64,000 bases of DNA from Oscillospiraceae bacterium. GTDB taxonomy: Bacteria; Bacillota; Clostridia; Oscillospirales; Ruminococcaceae. Numbering within the stretch: the stretch's first letter is position 1; every line of letters begins with the position of its first letter. Below the pieces are notes generated by a model. That model was not told the DNA's origin and searched no databases. It worked only from the letters and a program-made list of their open reading frames with translations. The translations under genes were made by a program, and so were the position numbers. The stretch covers positions 1 to 64,000 of the forward strand of contig JAFLUI010000001.1 in the NCBI GenBank assembly GCA_022508825.1. The letters run 5' to 3'. Below, piece after piece: positions 27,055 to 35,319 of this stretch.

Positions 27055-28557
27055 TTGCTGAATAAAAACACCATCAAGTCAATATTTATTTTTTCAATTA
27101 CAGCGGCGATCATTTTCACAGGCTGCAGTAAAGACTCTCCCCTCCCCGGTTATGAGGAAATTACTGCGACGGAAACAACATCAGAAACTGTTTCGGAAAC
27201 TGTGTCAGAATCCCCCGTCACCAAAGCTCAGACAACAGAGTCTGAAACAGTAACAGACCCCAAAAGCTACGAGCCGTATCAGATCAAGCTTTATGACAGT
27301 CTCGGAACAGGTATGCCCCGTCCGGATAATTATGGCGAGGACAGAACCCGTTATAGTGTAAGTTTATTTGACGACCCGGAAATATTTTTCTCACTCATGA
27401 AAGACAGATCTGTGGCTGAAAAAATAAAGGATGAGATAAGTAAATGGACAGACTCCATTGAAGAAAAATACAACGCAGACGGAGAAAAGTTGTATAAAAA
27501 TTATTGCAATGCATACAACGGCATACTTTTTTACAGAAAACTTTTTAATTACACCTTTGAAGAATATGTTATTATTTTTGATATGCGAACGGGAGAACGT
27601 CTTGAACTTTCCGATATGTTCTTTGAAGGTGAGGAATTCATTAGCAGGCTCAATAAAAAAATTGGACAGGAAATGCAAAAATTAACATACATGGAGGCAG
27701 AGGATTATGAACCCATTGATTATCTTCCCATGAAGCGTGAATTTTCCGGTCTTACAGAAAACGGATTTTATTTTAATGCAAACGAATTTTGTTTTCCCCC
27801 CGACAATCCATATTTTCAGGACTGCAGACAAGTCCGTGTAAGTCTTTTTGATTTTGACACCGTACTGAATGTCCCATATGATATGACCGGACTTTTTGAA
27901 GACGGAGCTGACAAACAGCTTAGATTTAACACAAGAAATTATGATTTTTCCACAAGCTATTTCTCACAGACCGGAAATGTAGATATTTTTCTTTTGGATG
28001 AATCCCCAAAGCTTACAAAAGAACAAAGAGAATTTCTCAATAACAAAGCATTGAGCCTTGCAAGCAGTGAGTACATCCAAAAAATGAGGGAAAAAAGCTG
28101 GAGTATTTATTCCGGCAATGAGGATCCTGTGTACAATATTCATAAAGGTGCAGACGGAACAGAATATGAATATAAAGACATTTTCACAATAGATATCAGC
28201 ATCCTAAACAATGATCTTGCGCTGATATACTGCCGTCAAAGCAATCTTTGGGATTCTCCTGTTCCAAGCTATTCTCTGTATTTTGATCTGAAAACTCTTG
28301 AACCGCTTGACACCGAACAGCTTTTTGAACGGATATTCGGAGAAGAAGAATATGTATGGGATTACGTGTATATTTATTCACCTGAAAGCAGTTATACAAC
28401 TATGGACGGCTTCATAAGAAATGAAACTCCCGATATAAGCAAAATACAGACAGAAGACATAATTACATTTGATGGCTCAGCTTTGGACTATTACGGCAAG
28501 GTAGATGACAGCTCTATATGGGGCAGCATTTACAAAAAAACAAGTTCTGAAAATTAA
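27055..28557 (+). CDS. Lipoprotein with DUF3298/RsiV-like region, paralogue 3, UUG start
   Basis: 500 residues with the same plan: signal peptide with lipobox IFTGC, Thr/Ser/Glu linker, KLYDSLGTGMPRPDNY, FDMRTGERLELSDMFFEGEEF and TENGFYFNANEFCFP. The frame has no suitable ATG; a TTG at 27055 lies 8 bases after AAAGGAG, and the signal peptide begins at that point, so UUG is the likely start. The longer frame from 26947 overlaps paralogue 2 and would bury the signal peptide. The region TGLFEDGADKQLRF is nearly identical to paralogue 1, so these two share a more recent origin or have exchanged sequence. Confidence 0.83.
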   Translation: MLNKNTIKSIFIFSITAAIIFTGCSKDSPLPGYEEITATETTSETVSETVSESPVTKAQTTESETVTDPKSYEPYQIKLYDSLGTGMPRPDNYGEDRTRYSVSLFDDPEIFFSLMKDRSVAEKIKDEISKWTDSIEEKYNADGEKLYKNYCNAYNGILFYRKLFNYTFEEYVIIFDMRTGERLELSDMFFEGEEFISRLNKKIGQEMQKLTYMEAEDYEPIDYLPMKREFSGLTENGFYFNANEFCFPPDNPYFQDCRQVRVSLFDFDTVLNVPYDMTGLFEDGADKQLRFNTRNYDFSTSYFSQTGNVDIFLLDESPKLTKEQREFLNNKALSLASSEYIQKMREKSWSIYSGNEDPVYNIHKGADGTEYEYKDIFTIDISILNNDLALIYCRQSNLWDSPVPSYSLYFDLKTLEPLDTEQLFERIFGEEEYVWDYVYIYSPESSYTTMDGFIRNETPDISKIQTEDIITFDGSALDYYGKVDDSSIWGSIYKKTSSEN

Positions 28558-28576
28558 ACCGAAAGGATAGATAACC

Positions 28577-29605
28577 ATGAAAAAAATTTTTAAATCAGCA
28601 CTTTTAACAGCAGCGGCTATGGGTATACTTTTTACAGGCTGCAATAAGGAAACCGCAGACGCTCCCACAGAGACAATCCCCGAAAACGTAAAAATGATGG
28701 AGACTCACCCTGAAACTGTCTCAGAGACTACATCCGAAACCGTTTCAGAGACGACCGCTGAGACCTCCGCCGTCCCCGAATCTAACGCCAACAACTTAGC
28801 GGCGCAGTATGGTCTTACCGAGGACAACTTCCCTGTGATAGACGGCTCTACATCGGCTATCCCCATAGAATCCGGACTCCGTGCAATGCTGTTTGACATC
28901 CCCCAGGAGGAAGCGGAAATGCAGGTCAAGCACACCAAGACCCACACCGCATTTACAAAGCTTCTTGACGGCGAGTGCGATATGATCCTGTCCGTCCCAC
29001 TTTCGGCAGACCAGAAAAAAGCCGCCGAGGAAAAAGGTATAGAGATTGAAATGGTACCTGTTTCCGCCGAGGGTTTCACCTTTGTTGTGAATACAGAAAA
29101 TCCTGTTGACAACCTCACTCAGGATCAGATAAGAAAAATATACTCCGGAGAGATAACCAACTGGAGCGAAGTGGGAGGAAACGATGCAGATATCATTCCC
29201 TATCAGCGGAACACCGACTCAGGAAGTCAGAATTACATGATAGAATTTATGGGGGACACCCCTCTCATGGAAGCTAAGACCGAGCTTATCAATTTCGGAA
29301 TGGGAGGCATACTGGATTCAATAGCAGTCTACGACAACAGCGTGGATGCAATAGGATACACAGTCTATACATATGCTATAAATATGTATGAAAACTACGA
29401 CGACATCAAGGCTCTTAAAATAGACGGCATTGAGATATCGGCCGACACCCTTTCAGACGGCACATATCCCCTTTTAAGCGTTACATACTGTATGTTCCGC
29501 GCTGACGAGCCTGAGGACTCCCCCGTAAGAAAATTTGTGGAGTTCCTTGGTTCTGAGGAAGCAAAGACCGCTATAACCAATTCAGGATATGTACCTGTTT
29601 CATAA
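28577..29605 (+). CDS. PstS-like phosphate-binding lipoprotein
   Basis: 342 residues with lipobox LFTGC, then a repetitive SETTSETVSETTAET linker (about 50-65), then a type-II periplasmic-binding domain of the PstS class: DGSTSAIPI (anion-binding turn), GFTFVVNTENPVDNLTQDQIRKIYSGEITNWSEVGG and RNTDSGSQ. The latter Arg/Ser-rich loop binds phosphate in PstS. No pstC, pstA, pstB or phoU is nearby, so it may act as a receptor and not as a transporter part. It is the last gene of the lipoprotein row, 19 bp after paralogue 3, and shares the linker composition with them. Confidence 0.85.
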   Translation: MKKIFKSALLTAAAMGILFTGCNKETADAPTETIPENVKMMETHPETVSETTSETVSETTAETSAVPESNANNLAAQYGLTEDNFPVIDGSTSAIPIESGLRAMLFDIPQEEAEMQVKHTKTHTAFTKLLDGECDMILSVPLSADQKKAAEEKGIEIEMVPVSAEGFTFVVNTENPVDNLTQDQIRKIYSGEITNWSEVGGNDADIIPYQRNTDSGSQNYMIEFMGDTPLMEAKTELINFGMGGILDSIAVYDNSVDAIGYTVYTYAINMYENYDDIKALKIDGIEISADTLSDGTYPLLSVTYCMFRADEPEDSPVRKFVEFLGSEEAKTAITNSGYVPVS

Positions 29606-29610
29606 AAAGG

Positions 29611-29635
29611 CTGCGCAAAATGCGCAGTCTTTTTT
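29611..29635 (+). terminator. Intrinsic terminator after the lipoprotein cluster
   Basis: A 7-bp GC-rich stem, CTGCGCA / TGCGCAG (29611-29617 and 29621-29627), extended by G-U pairs, and a T-run. It separates the lipoproteins from the sigma-factor unit. Confidence 0.85.
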
Positions 29636-29643
29636 CAAATATA

Positions 29644-29676
29644 TGCAACCGAACGTCAATTTTGGGTAGTAGTATA
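29644..29676 (+). promoter_or_regulatory. Possible ECF-type promoter ahead of the sigma gene
   Basis: TGCAACC (29644-29650) and, 16 bases on, TAGTAGTATA. The AAC core is typical of ECF -35 elements, and ECF operons often read their own promoter. There is no good sigma-A promoter here. The exact element is inferred. Confidence 0.45.
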
Positions 29677-29703
29677 ACAGAAGCATATGAAAGGAGGCAG
29701 GCA

Positions 29704-30261
29704 ATGGAAGACCGGGAAATTATCAAGCTTTATCTTGAACGGAGCGAAAATGCGATAGCTGAGACAAATAAAAAGTACAGGAAATACTGTTACTCTATTG
29801 CATATAACATTCTGCATGATACCGAAGATTCGGAGGAAACGGTCAATGATGCTTACTTAGGGGCATGGAACAGCATTCCGCCAAACGTTCCGGATGTATT
29901 ACAGACCTTTCTTGGCAGGATCACAAGAAATATCAGTCTTAAAAAGATAAGAGCCCGCAATGCACAAAAACGGGGCAGCGGAGAATTTCTTCTTGTTCTG
30001 GATGAAATGTCGGAATTGATACCCTCCGGACATGATACCGAAAAAGACACCGAAGCAAAGGAGTTTGCACAGCTCATAAATACATTCTTAAGATCACTGC
30101 CTGAGACGGAAAGAAAGGTTTTCGTGTGCCGTTATTGGTATTTTGACTCCATTGCGGACATATCAAAGCAGTTCGGATTTACCAAAAGCAAGGTGAAATC
30201 CATGCTTTTCCGAACCAGACAAAAGCTTTTTATCAAACTTGAAACGGAGGACTATTTATGA
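29704..30261 (+). CDS. ECF-type RNA polymerase sigma factor
   Basis: 185 residues. Sigma region 2 is in the first half (AIAETNKKYRKYCYSIAYNILHDTEDSEETVNDAYLGAWNSIPP, with the RNA-polymerase-binding helix), and region 4 in the last third (LPETERKVFVCRYWYFDSIADISKQFGFTKSKVKSMLFRTRQKL, a helix-turn-helix). Between them is a short linker and no region 3, as in ECF factors. The start MEDREII at 29704 follows AAAGGAGG; the open frame extends 28 codons upstream without support. The next gene overlaps by 4 bp (ATGA), which implies translational coupling with its anti-sigma partner. Confidence 0.93.
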   Translation: MEDREIIKLYLERSENAIAETNKKYRKYCYSIAYNILHDTEDSEETVNDAYLGAWNSIPPNVPDVLQTFLGRITRNISLKKIRARNAQKRGSGEFLLVLDEMSELIPSGHDTEKDTEAKEFAQLINTFLRSLPETERKVFVCRYWYFDSIADISKQFGFTKSKVKSMLFRTRQKLFIKLETEDYL

Positions 30262-31274
30262 AAATAAATAATTTAATTGATGCCATAGGCATGATAGATG
30301 ATACGCTCATTATTGAAGCAAAAAGACCCGCCCCTAAAATAAAATTAAAACAGGCTAAGCCCGCTATAGCTGCTGCCGTGCTGTTATTGTGTCTTTCAGC
30401 GCCGCTCCCCACTGCTGTTGCTCTCGGTTCTGACACTGCATATCAGGCGCTTTATCTCATTTCCCCTGCTGCTGCTCAGGTCTTCAAGCCTGTCCGGAAA
30501 TCATGCACCGATAAAGGTATCATGATGGAAATAATCTCTGCTTCGGTAGACGGCAGCAAAGCAAGCTTTTATATTTCTTTGCAGGACTTAGAGGGAAAGG
30601 GTCTTGACCCGACTGTCGATCTCTTTGACAGCTACTCTATTAACTGTCCCTATGATAGTACAGGATACTGCAGCTTTTCCGAGTACGATGAGGAAACAAA
30701 TACTGCCTATTTCCTTGTAAATATTGAACGGATGGATCGCAAAAAAATCAGAAATGACAAGATCACTTTCTCCGTAAAAGAGCTTATTTTCGGAAAGCAA
30801 GATTATGAGGGGGTATTGTCTGAAATTGACCTGACCAACATTCCATATGAGCCTGATACTCAGAGTTCTATCCCATACAGAGGAGCCTCCTTTAAATACA
30901 AGGAGCCTGATTACAGGGATTACCGCTATCTTATCCCTGACGCGTCCCCGTTAGCTTCACCTGTGGACGGCGTTTCCGTGACGGGTATCGGATATATCAA
31001 CGGCGCACTTCATATCCAGACACACTATGAGGATATCGGACGCACAGACAATCATGGGTCGGTATATCTGGCTGACGAAAGCGGCAGCAGGATAGAATTT
31101 GATAATGAATGTGACATTTCCTTCTGGGACGATGAACACAAGGGCAGCTATGATGAAAAGATCATTGAAATGCCCTATGAGGATATATCAGACTACCGGC
31201 TTTACGGCAGCTTCCTTACAAGTAAAGGATATGAAAGCGGCAAATGGGAGATCACCTTTGAGCTTGGGAAATGA
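30258..31274 (+). CDS. Membrane-anchored anti-sigma factor with DUF4179-type sensor
   Basis: 338 residues. The short cytoplasmic part (1-34) should bind the sigma factor. One membrane span (about 35-58, AIAAAVLLLCLSAPLPTAVALG) is followed by an extracytoplasmic domain whose start, TAYQALYLISPAAAQVFKPVRKSCTDKGIMMEIISASVDGSKASFYISL, is characteristic of DUF4179 anti-sigma proteins in Clostridia. It overlaps the sigma gene by 4 bp. Release of the sigma factor probably involves regulated proteolysis, which RseP could finish. The signal is unknown. The adjacent PstS-like and DUF3298 lipoproteins are candidates for a role in the same envelope response. Confidence 0.85.
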   Translation: MKINNLIDAIGMIDDTLIIEAKRPAPKIKLKQAKPAIAAAVLLLCLSAPLPTAVALGSDTAYQALYLISPAAAQVFKPVRKSCTDKGIMMEIISASVDGSKASFYISLQDLEGKGLDPTVDLFDSYSINCPYDSTGYCSFSEYDEETNTAYFLVNIERMDRKKIRNDKITFSVKELIFGKQDYEGVLSEIDLTNIPYEPDTQSSIPYRGASFKYKEPDYRDYRYLIPDASPLASPVDGVSVTGIGYINGALHIQTHYEDIGRTDNHGSVYLADESGSRIEFDNECDISFWDDEHKGSYDEKIIEMPYEDISDYRLYGSFLTSKGYESGKWEITFELGK

Positions 31275-31312
31275 TATAACTTGCAATTATACTATCCATT
31301 CATATTATGTAT

Positions 31313-31341
31313 TTGAATTATATCAAACAATGTGGTATAAT
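31313..31341 (+). promoter_or_regulatory. Promoter of leuC-leuD-leuB
   Basis: TTGAAT (31313-31318), 17 bp, TATAAT (31336-31341), 38 bases before the leuC ATG. There is no room for a T-box, so this operon is not under the same leader control as ilvB-cimA. Confidence 0.8.
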
Positions 31342-31378
31342 TCAGATATAATCTATTTATGAAAGGAACGAATTTGTT

Positions 31379-32641
31379 ATGGCAATGACAATGACACAGA
31401 AGATACTTGCCGCTCATGCGGGTCTTGACAAGGTTGAAGCCGGACAGCTCATCAGATGCAAGCTGGACATGGTACTTGGCAACGACGTTACCACTCCTGT
31501 TGCTATCAATGAATTTGAAAAGGCTGGTTTTAACAGCGTTTTCGATACCGAAAAAATCTCCATGGTAATGGATCACTTTACACCAAATAAGGACATCAAG
31601 TCCGCAGCACATACAAAGCAGTGCCGTGATTTTGCTTCCAATCTTAAGATCAAGAACTATTTTGACGTTGGAGACATGGGAATCGAGCACGCTCTGCTCC
31701 CCGAAAAAGGACTTGTTGCATCCGGAGAATGTGTTATCGGCGCAGACAGCCACACCTGTACATACGGAGCTTTAGGAGCCTTCTCCACAGGCGTAGGCTC
31801 TACCGATATGGCTGCGGGAATGGCTACAGGAGAAGCATGGTTCAAGGTACCCTCTGCCATCAAGTTCAATCTTACAGGCAAGCTTAACGAATATGTTATG
31901 GGCAAGGACGTTATCCTCCACATCATCGGAATGATAGGCGTTGACGGCGCCCTCTACAAATCTATGGAATTTTCGGGAGAGGGTCTGAAAAATCTCTCCA
32001 TGGACGACAGACTTTCCATGGCAAACATGGCTATCGAAGCAGGTGCAAAGAACGGTATCTTCGCTGTTGACGAGATCACCAAGGCATACCAGGCAGACAA
32101 GGTAAACAGAGAATACACCGTTTACGAGGCTGACCCCGACGCTCCATACGATGCAGTATACGACATTGACCTTTCCACCATCAAGCCAACAGTCGCTTTC
32201 CCACATCTTCCCGAAAATACAAAGACAATCGACGAGGCAGGAGAGGTAAAGATCGACCAGGTGGTCATCGGCTCATGCACAAACGGCAGAATGGAAGACC
32301 TTGAAATGGCAGCTTCGATCATCAAGGGCAAGAAAGTCCACGAGGGAGTCCGCTGCATAGTTATCCCTGCAACTCAGAAAATATATCTTGAAGCTATGAA
32401 AAAGGGACTGCTTGAAATTTTCATCAACGCAGGCTGCGCAGTTTCCACACCTACCTGCGGACCCTGTCTCGGCGGTCACATGGGTATCCTTGCAAAGGGT
32501 GAAAGAGCCGTTGCAACAACAAACCGTAATTTCGTAGGACGTATGGGACATCCCGAATCCGAAGTATATCTCGCTTCCCCCGCTGTTGCTGCTGCTTCGG
32601 CAATTACAGGAAAGATCAGCGGTCCGAAAGAAGTTCTTTGA
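31379..32641 (+). CDS. leuC: 3-isopropylmalate / citramalate dehydratase, large subunit
   Basis: Aconitase-family 4Fe-4S dehydratase that isomerises 2- to 3-isopropylmalate (leucine) and, in the citramalate route, citramalate to 3-methylmalate (isoleucine). The 420 residues match the shorter archaeal/clostridial LeuC type. Cluster ligands: SCTNGR near residue 300 and CGPCLGG near 360; also [29 protein letters not shown] precedes the start. It needs LeuD, which follows after an unusual 156-bp gap. Confidence 0.95.
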   Translation: MAMTMTQKILAAHAGLDKVEAGQLIRCKLDMVLGNDVTTPVAINEFEKAGFNSVFDTEKISMVMDHFTPNKDIKSAAHTKQCRDFASNLKIKNYFDVGDMGIEHALLPEKGLVASGECVIGADSHTCTYGALGAFSTGVGSTDMAAGMATGEAWFKVPSAIKFNLTGKLNEYVMGKDVILHIIGMIGVDGALYKSMEFSGEGLKNLSMDDRLSMANMAIEAGAKNGIFAVDEITKAYQADKVNREYTVYEADPDAPYDAVYDIDLSTIKPTVAFPHLPENTKTIDEAGEVKIDQVVIGSCTNGRMEDLEMAASIIKGKKVHEGVRCIVIPATQKIYLEAMKKGLLEIFINAGCAVSTPTCGPCLGGHMGILAKGERAVATTNRNFVGRMGHPESEVYLASPAVAAASAITGKISGPKEVL

Positions 32642-32797
32642 TTAAGGTGGAAGGAGAATGTTTTAAAAATCAAAGATTTTTAAAACTGCGAGTTTTGTTT
32701 TCCTCGCTGCCGCTCAGAATTTTGCTAACGCAAAACCACAAAACATCGTATGAAAGGAGGACACATTTTCCCTACAGGAAAATGGTCAATAATAAAT
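32642..32797 (+). promoter_or_regulatory. Hairpin-rich leuC-leuD intercistronic spacer
   Basis: The spacer holds a perfect 12-bp inverted repeat (32660-32671 / 32675-32686) with a 3-base loop, a second TTTTGC/GCAAAA repeat near 32720, and an 8-bp hairpin (32764-32771 / 32777-32784) between a strong AAAGGAGG (32753-32760) and the leuD ATG. At its start, AAGGAG is followed by ATG TTT TAA, a two-codon ORF. It may tune the LeuC:LeuD ratio or be an inserted repeat. Confidence 0.55.
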
Positions 32798-33280
32798 ATG
32801 AAAGCATTTGGTAAAGTTCATAAATACGGAGACAACGTCGACACAGACGTTATCATCCCCGCAAGATACCTTAACTCCGCAGACCCCAAGGAGCTTGCTA
32901 CTCACTGTATGGAGGACATCGACAAGGATTTCGTGAACAACGTAAAGGATGGCGACATCATGGTGGCTGTCCAGAACTTCGGATGCGGCTCCTCCCGTGA
33001 GCACGCTCCCCTGTCCATCAAGGCAAGCGGTATCTCCTGCGTTATTGCGTCCACATTTGCAAGAATTTTCTACAGAAACGCAATAAACATCGGTCTGCCG
33101 ATCCTTGAATGTGCGGAAGCCGCTGAAAAGATCGAAAGCGGTGACGAGGTAGAGGTGGATTTCGATACCGGTATCATCACCAACAAAACAAAGAATCAGA
33201 CCTATCAGGCACAGCCCTTCCCTGATTTTATGAAGGATATCATCAACGCCGGCGGTCTGCTGAAATCTCTGAAAAAGTGA
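32798..33280 (+). CDS. leuD: 3-isopropylmalate / citramalate dehydratase, small subunit
   Basis: Swivelling aconitase domain subunit partnering Leu[27 protein letters not shown], with [12 protein letters not shown] in the middle and [18 protein letters not shown], are classic. I place the start at 32798, giving 160 residues, the family length; the ATG at 32750 would add 16 unrelated residues. The nearest strong ribosome site (32753-32760) is 37 bases upstream and would only approach the ATG if the hairpin between them folds. It is followed by leuB after 18 bp. Confidence 0.93.
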   Translation: MKAFGKVHKYGDNVDTDVIIPARYLNSADPKELATHCMEDIDKDFVNNVKDGDIMVAVQNFGCGSSREHAPLSIKASGISCVIASTFARIFYRNAINIGLPILECAEAAEKIESGDEVEVDFDTGIITNKTKNQTYQAQPFPDFMKDIINAGGLLKSLKK

Positions 33281-33298
33281 TCGTAAAGGAGTATTGCT

Positions 33299-34378
33299 AT
33301 GAATAAAAATATTGCAGTTATAAGAGGCGACGGTATCGGTCCGGAGATCGTCACTGAAGCCATCAAAGTTCTTGACAAGGTAGGCGCAAAGTTCGGACAC
33401 ACCTTCAAGTACACCGACGTACTTATGGGAGGCTGTGCGATCGACGCAACAGGCGTTCCCCTGCCCCAGGAAACTATCGACATCTGTCTTAAATCCGACA
33501 GCGTGCTTTTAGGAGCAGTCGGCGGTCAGAAATGGGACACTCTCCCCGGAAATCTCCGTCCCGAAGCAGGACTTCTGGGCATAAGAGGAGCGTTGAAGCT
33601 CTTTGCAAATATCCGTCCCGCAAAGCTGCTGACTCCCCTTGCTTCTGCTTGTCCCCTTAAAAAGGAGATCACAGACGGCGGTCTTGACCTTGTTATCGTC
33701 CGCGAGCTTATCGGCGGCGCATACTTCGGCGAAAGAAAGACCTACACCGACGAAAAGGGCGTAAAGCACGCCAGCGATTCAATGGCTTACGCTGATTATG
33801 AAGTAGAGAGAATATGCCGCGTGGCTTTCGATATGGCAAAGAAGCGCCGCGGAAAGGTACACTCTGTTGACAAGGCAAATGTTCTGGACTCCTCCCGTCT
33901 TTGGAGAGAGGTTTCCCACAAGGTCGCCGCAGAATACCCCGATGTTGAATTCAGCGACATTCTGGTGGACAACTGCGCAATGCAGCTTGTAAGAAATCCC
34001 GGACAGTTTGACGTCCTCGTAACCGAGAACCTTTTCGGAGACATCCTTTCCGATGAGGCTTCCATGATAACCGGCTCTCTTGGAATGATCCCCTCCGCTT
34101 CACTTGGAGAGACATCTCTGGGACTTTACGAGCCAATCCACGGCTCCGCTCCCGACATTGCAGGACAGAACAAGGCAAATCCTATTGCCACTATCCTTTC
34201 AGCAGCAATGATGCTTCGTTACTCTTTCGACATGGCAGCCGAAGCAGACGCTATCGAGAACGCAGTAACAGCAGTCCTTGAAGAAGGCTACCGCACAGCG
34301 GACATCATGTCCGACGAGGCAGGCTTAAAGAGCGTATCCTGCACCGAAATGGGAGATCTTGTTGCGGCTAAAATATAA
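33299..34378 (+). CDS. leuB: 3-isopropylmalate / 3-methylmalate dehydrogenase
   Basis: NAD-dependent oxidative decarboxylase that completes the leucine chain extension and, in the citramalate path, gives 2-ketobutyrate. Seen: IAVIRGDGIGPEIV, RELIGGAYFGERKTY, DKANVLDSSRLWREV, VDNCAMQLVRNPGQFDVLVTENLFGDILSDEASM and EPIHGSAPDIAGQNKANP. At 359 residues it is full length. AAAGGAG lies before the ATG. It ends the leuCDB operon and is followed by a long inverted repeat. Confidence 0.96.
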   Translation: MNKNIAVIRGDGIGPEIVTEAIKVLDKVGAKFGHTFKYTDVLMGGCAIDATGVPLPQETIDICLKSDSVLLGAVGGQKWDTLPGNLRPEAGLLGIRGALKLFANIRPAKLLTPLASACPLKKEITDGGLDLVIVRELIGGAYFGERKTYTDEKGVKHASDSMAYADYEVERICRVAFDMAKKRRGKVHSVDKANVLDSSRLWREVSHKVAAEYPDVEFSDILVDNCAMQLVRNPGQFDVLVTENLFGDILSDEASMITGSLGMIPSASLGETSLGLYEPIHGSAPDIAGQNKANPIATILSAAMMLRYSFDMAAEADAIENAVTAVLEEGYRTADIMSDEAGLKSVSCTEMGDLVAAKI

Positions 34379-34453
34379 TACTGATCCCGCTGAGGGAACA
34401 GCTTTTATGTCAATATGACAAAACCCGCGCAAGCCCATGTAAATCATAAAAAA

Positions 34454-34530
34454 CATTAAACCAACAAATATACATCTGAAATTCGATTGTTTTCGACTAT
34501 TTCTGACTGATGTATTTTGTTGGTTTAATG
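34454..34530. repeat. Long inverted repeat downstream of leuB
   Basis: Arms 34454-34476 and 34509-34530 match over 22 bases with one extra T in the first arm; the 32-base loop contains a TCGA-flanked mini-hairpin. There is no T-run after it, so it is not a simple terminator. It may be a stand-alone palindromic repeat or a 3'-end protecting structure. Confidence 0.7.
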
Positions 34531-34561
34531 CGTTTATGAGCGTAAAAACGATAATAATTGA

Positions 34562-34590
34562 TTGAAAGTGCGATACCAGCCGTATATAAT
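34562..34590 (+). promoter_or_regulatory. Promoter of the tandem acidic-protein pair
   Basis: TTGAAA (34562-34567), 17 bp, TATAAT (34585-34590), 49 bases before the start at 34640. Confidence 0.75.
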
Positions 34591-34639
34591 AAATATAGAC
34601 CCAAATAGAATGGGTAACAACATTTATTTATAAGGAGAC

Positions 34640-35293
34640 ATGAAAATGCAAAAAATTGTTAATCTTAAACCGGAAGACGTTATTATTTCCGGTAATTACG
34701 GTATCGGCAAGGTTGAATATATCTGTAACGACAAATTCAACGTTGACTTTATCGATCCGAGTGATTGGTCATTTAACTTTACTTGCAGTGAAGATCTGAA
34801 ATGGTATCAGGACAATTGCCATTTAGCAGATTCAGAAGAAGCTCAGATGCTGGCGGATTATATTCGCAGGTGCGATGAACTGCTCATTGAGGCGGAAGAG
34901 TACGATGAGCAGTTCCCGGACGAATGGGATATTGAAAACGATTTTGATGTAACTGCTCTCGAAGTGGGCGATTATGTATTATGGCATGACGGCAGTTTAG
35001 CACAAGTCAAGGCAATTCACGGTGATCTATATTGGTTCTGGATCACGGATTCCGGTGATCCGCGTAACAGCGAGTATATGTGGGAATTAGAATTTTGCCT
35101 CGAGGATTGTTGTCAATATTTACCTAAACAAAAAGCTCTGCTGCATTTATTGCGTCTCAAATATATCACCTATCATAACGCATCAACAGATGATGTATGC
35201 GGTGCGGAAGAATTTTATGCTGCGGGAAATAATTATGATGGAGATTGGTCAGACAATTTTGATGACCCGTCAGACGTGCAGGCTGTCGGATAA
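34640..35293 (+). CDS. Acidic protein of unknown function, tandem copy 1
   Basis: 217 residues, strongly acidic, with no signal peptide or membrane span. The first 40 residues (VNLKPEDVIISGNYGIGKVEYICNDKFNVDFID) resemble a small SH3-like barrel such as that seen in DUF3553 or CarD-type proteins, judging by the GIGKV turn. A conserved helix DLKWYQDNCHLADSEEAQMLADYIRRCDELL follows. A second barrel-like segment begins near LEVGDYVLWHDGSLAQVKAIHG. I do not recognise the family. The start has AAGGAG. The next gene is a diverged duplicate. Confidence 0.8.
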   Translation: MKMQKIVNLKPEDVIISGNYGIGKVEYICNDKFNVDFIDPSDWSFNFTCSEDLKWYQDNCHLADSEEAQMLADYIRRCDELLIEAEEYDEQFPDEWDIENDFDVTALEVGDYVLWHDGSLAQVKAIHGDLYWFWITDSGDPRNSEYMWELEFCLEDCCQYLPKQKALLHLLRLKYITYHNASTDDVCGAEEFYAAGNNYDGDWSDNFDDPSDVQAVG

Positions 35294-35319
35294 TAGACTT
35301 TTTTATAGGAGGTATTAAT

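Noticed and set aside
32750-32797. Longer leuD start
   Set aside because: Would add 16 residues not found in LeuD; the ATG at 32750 overlaps the AAAGGAGG itself.
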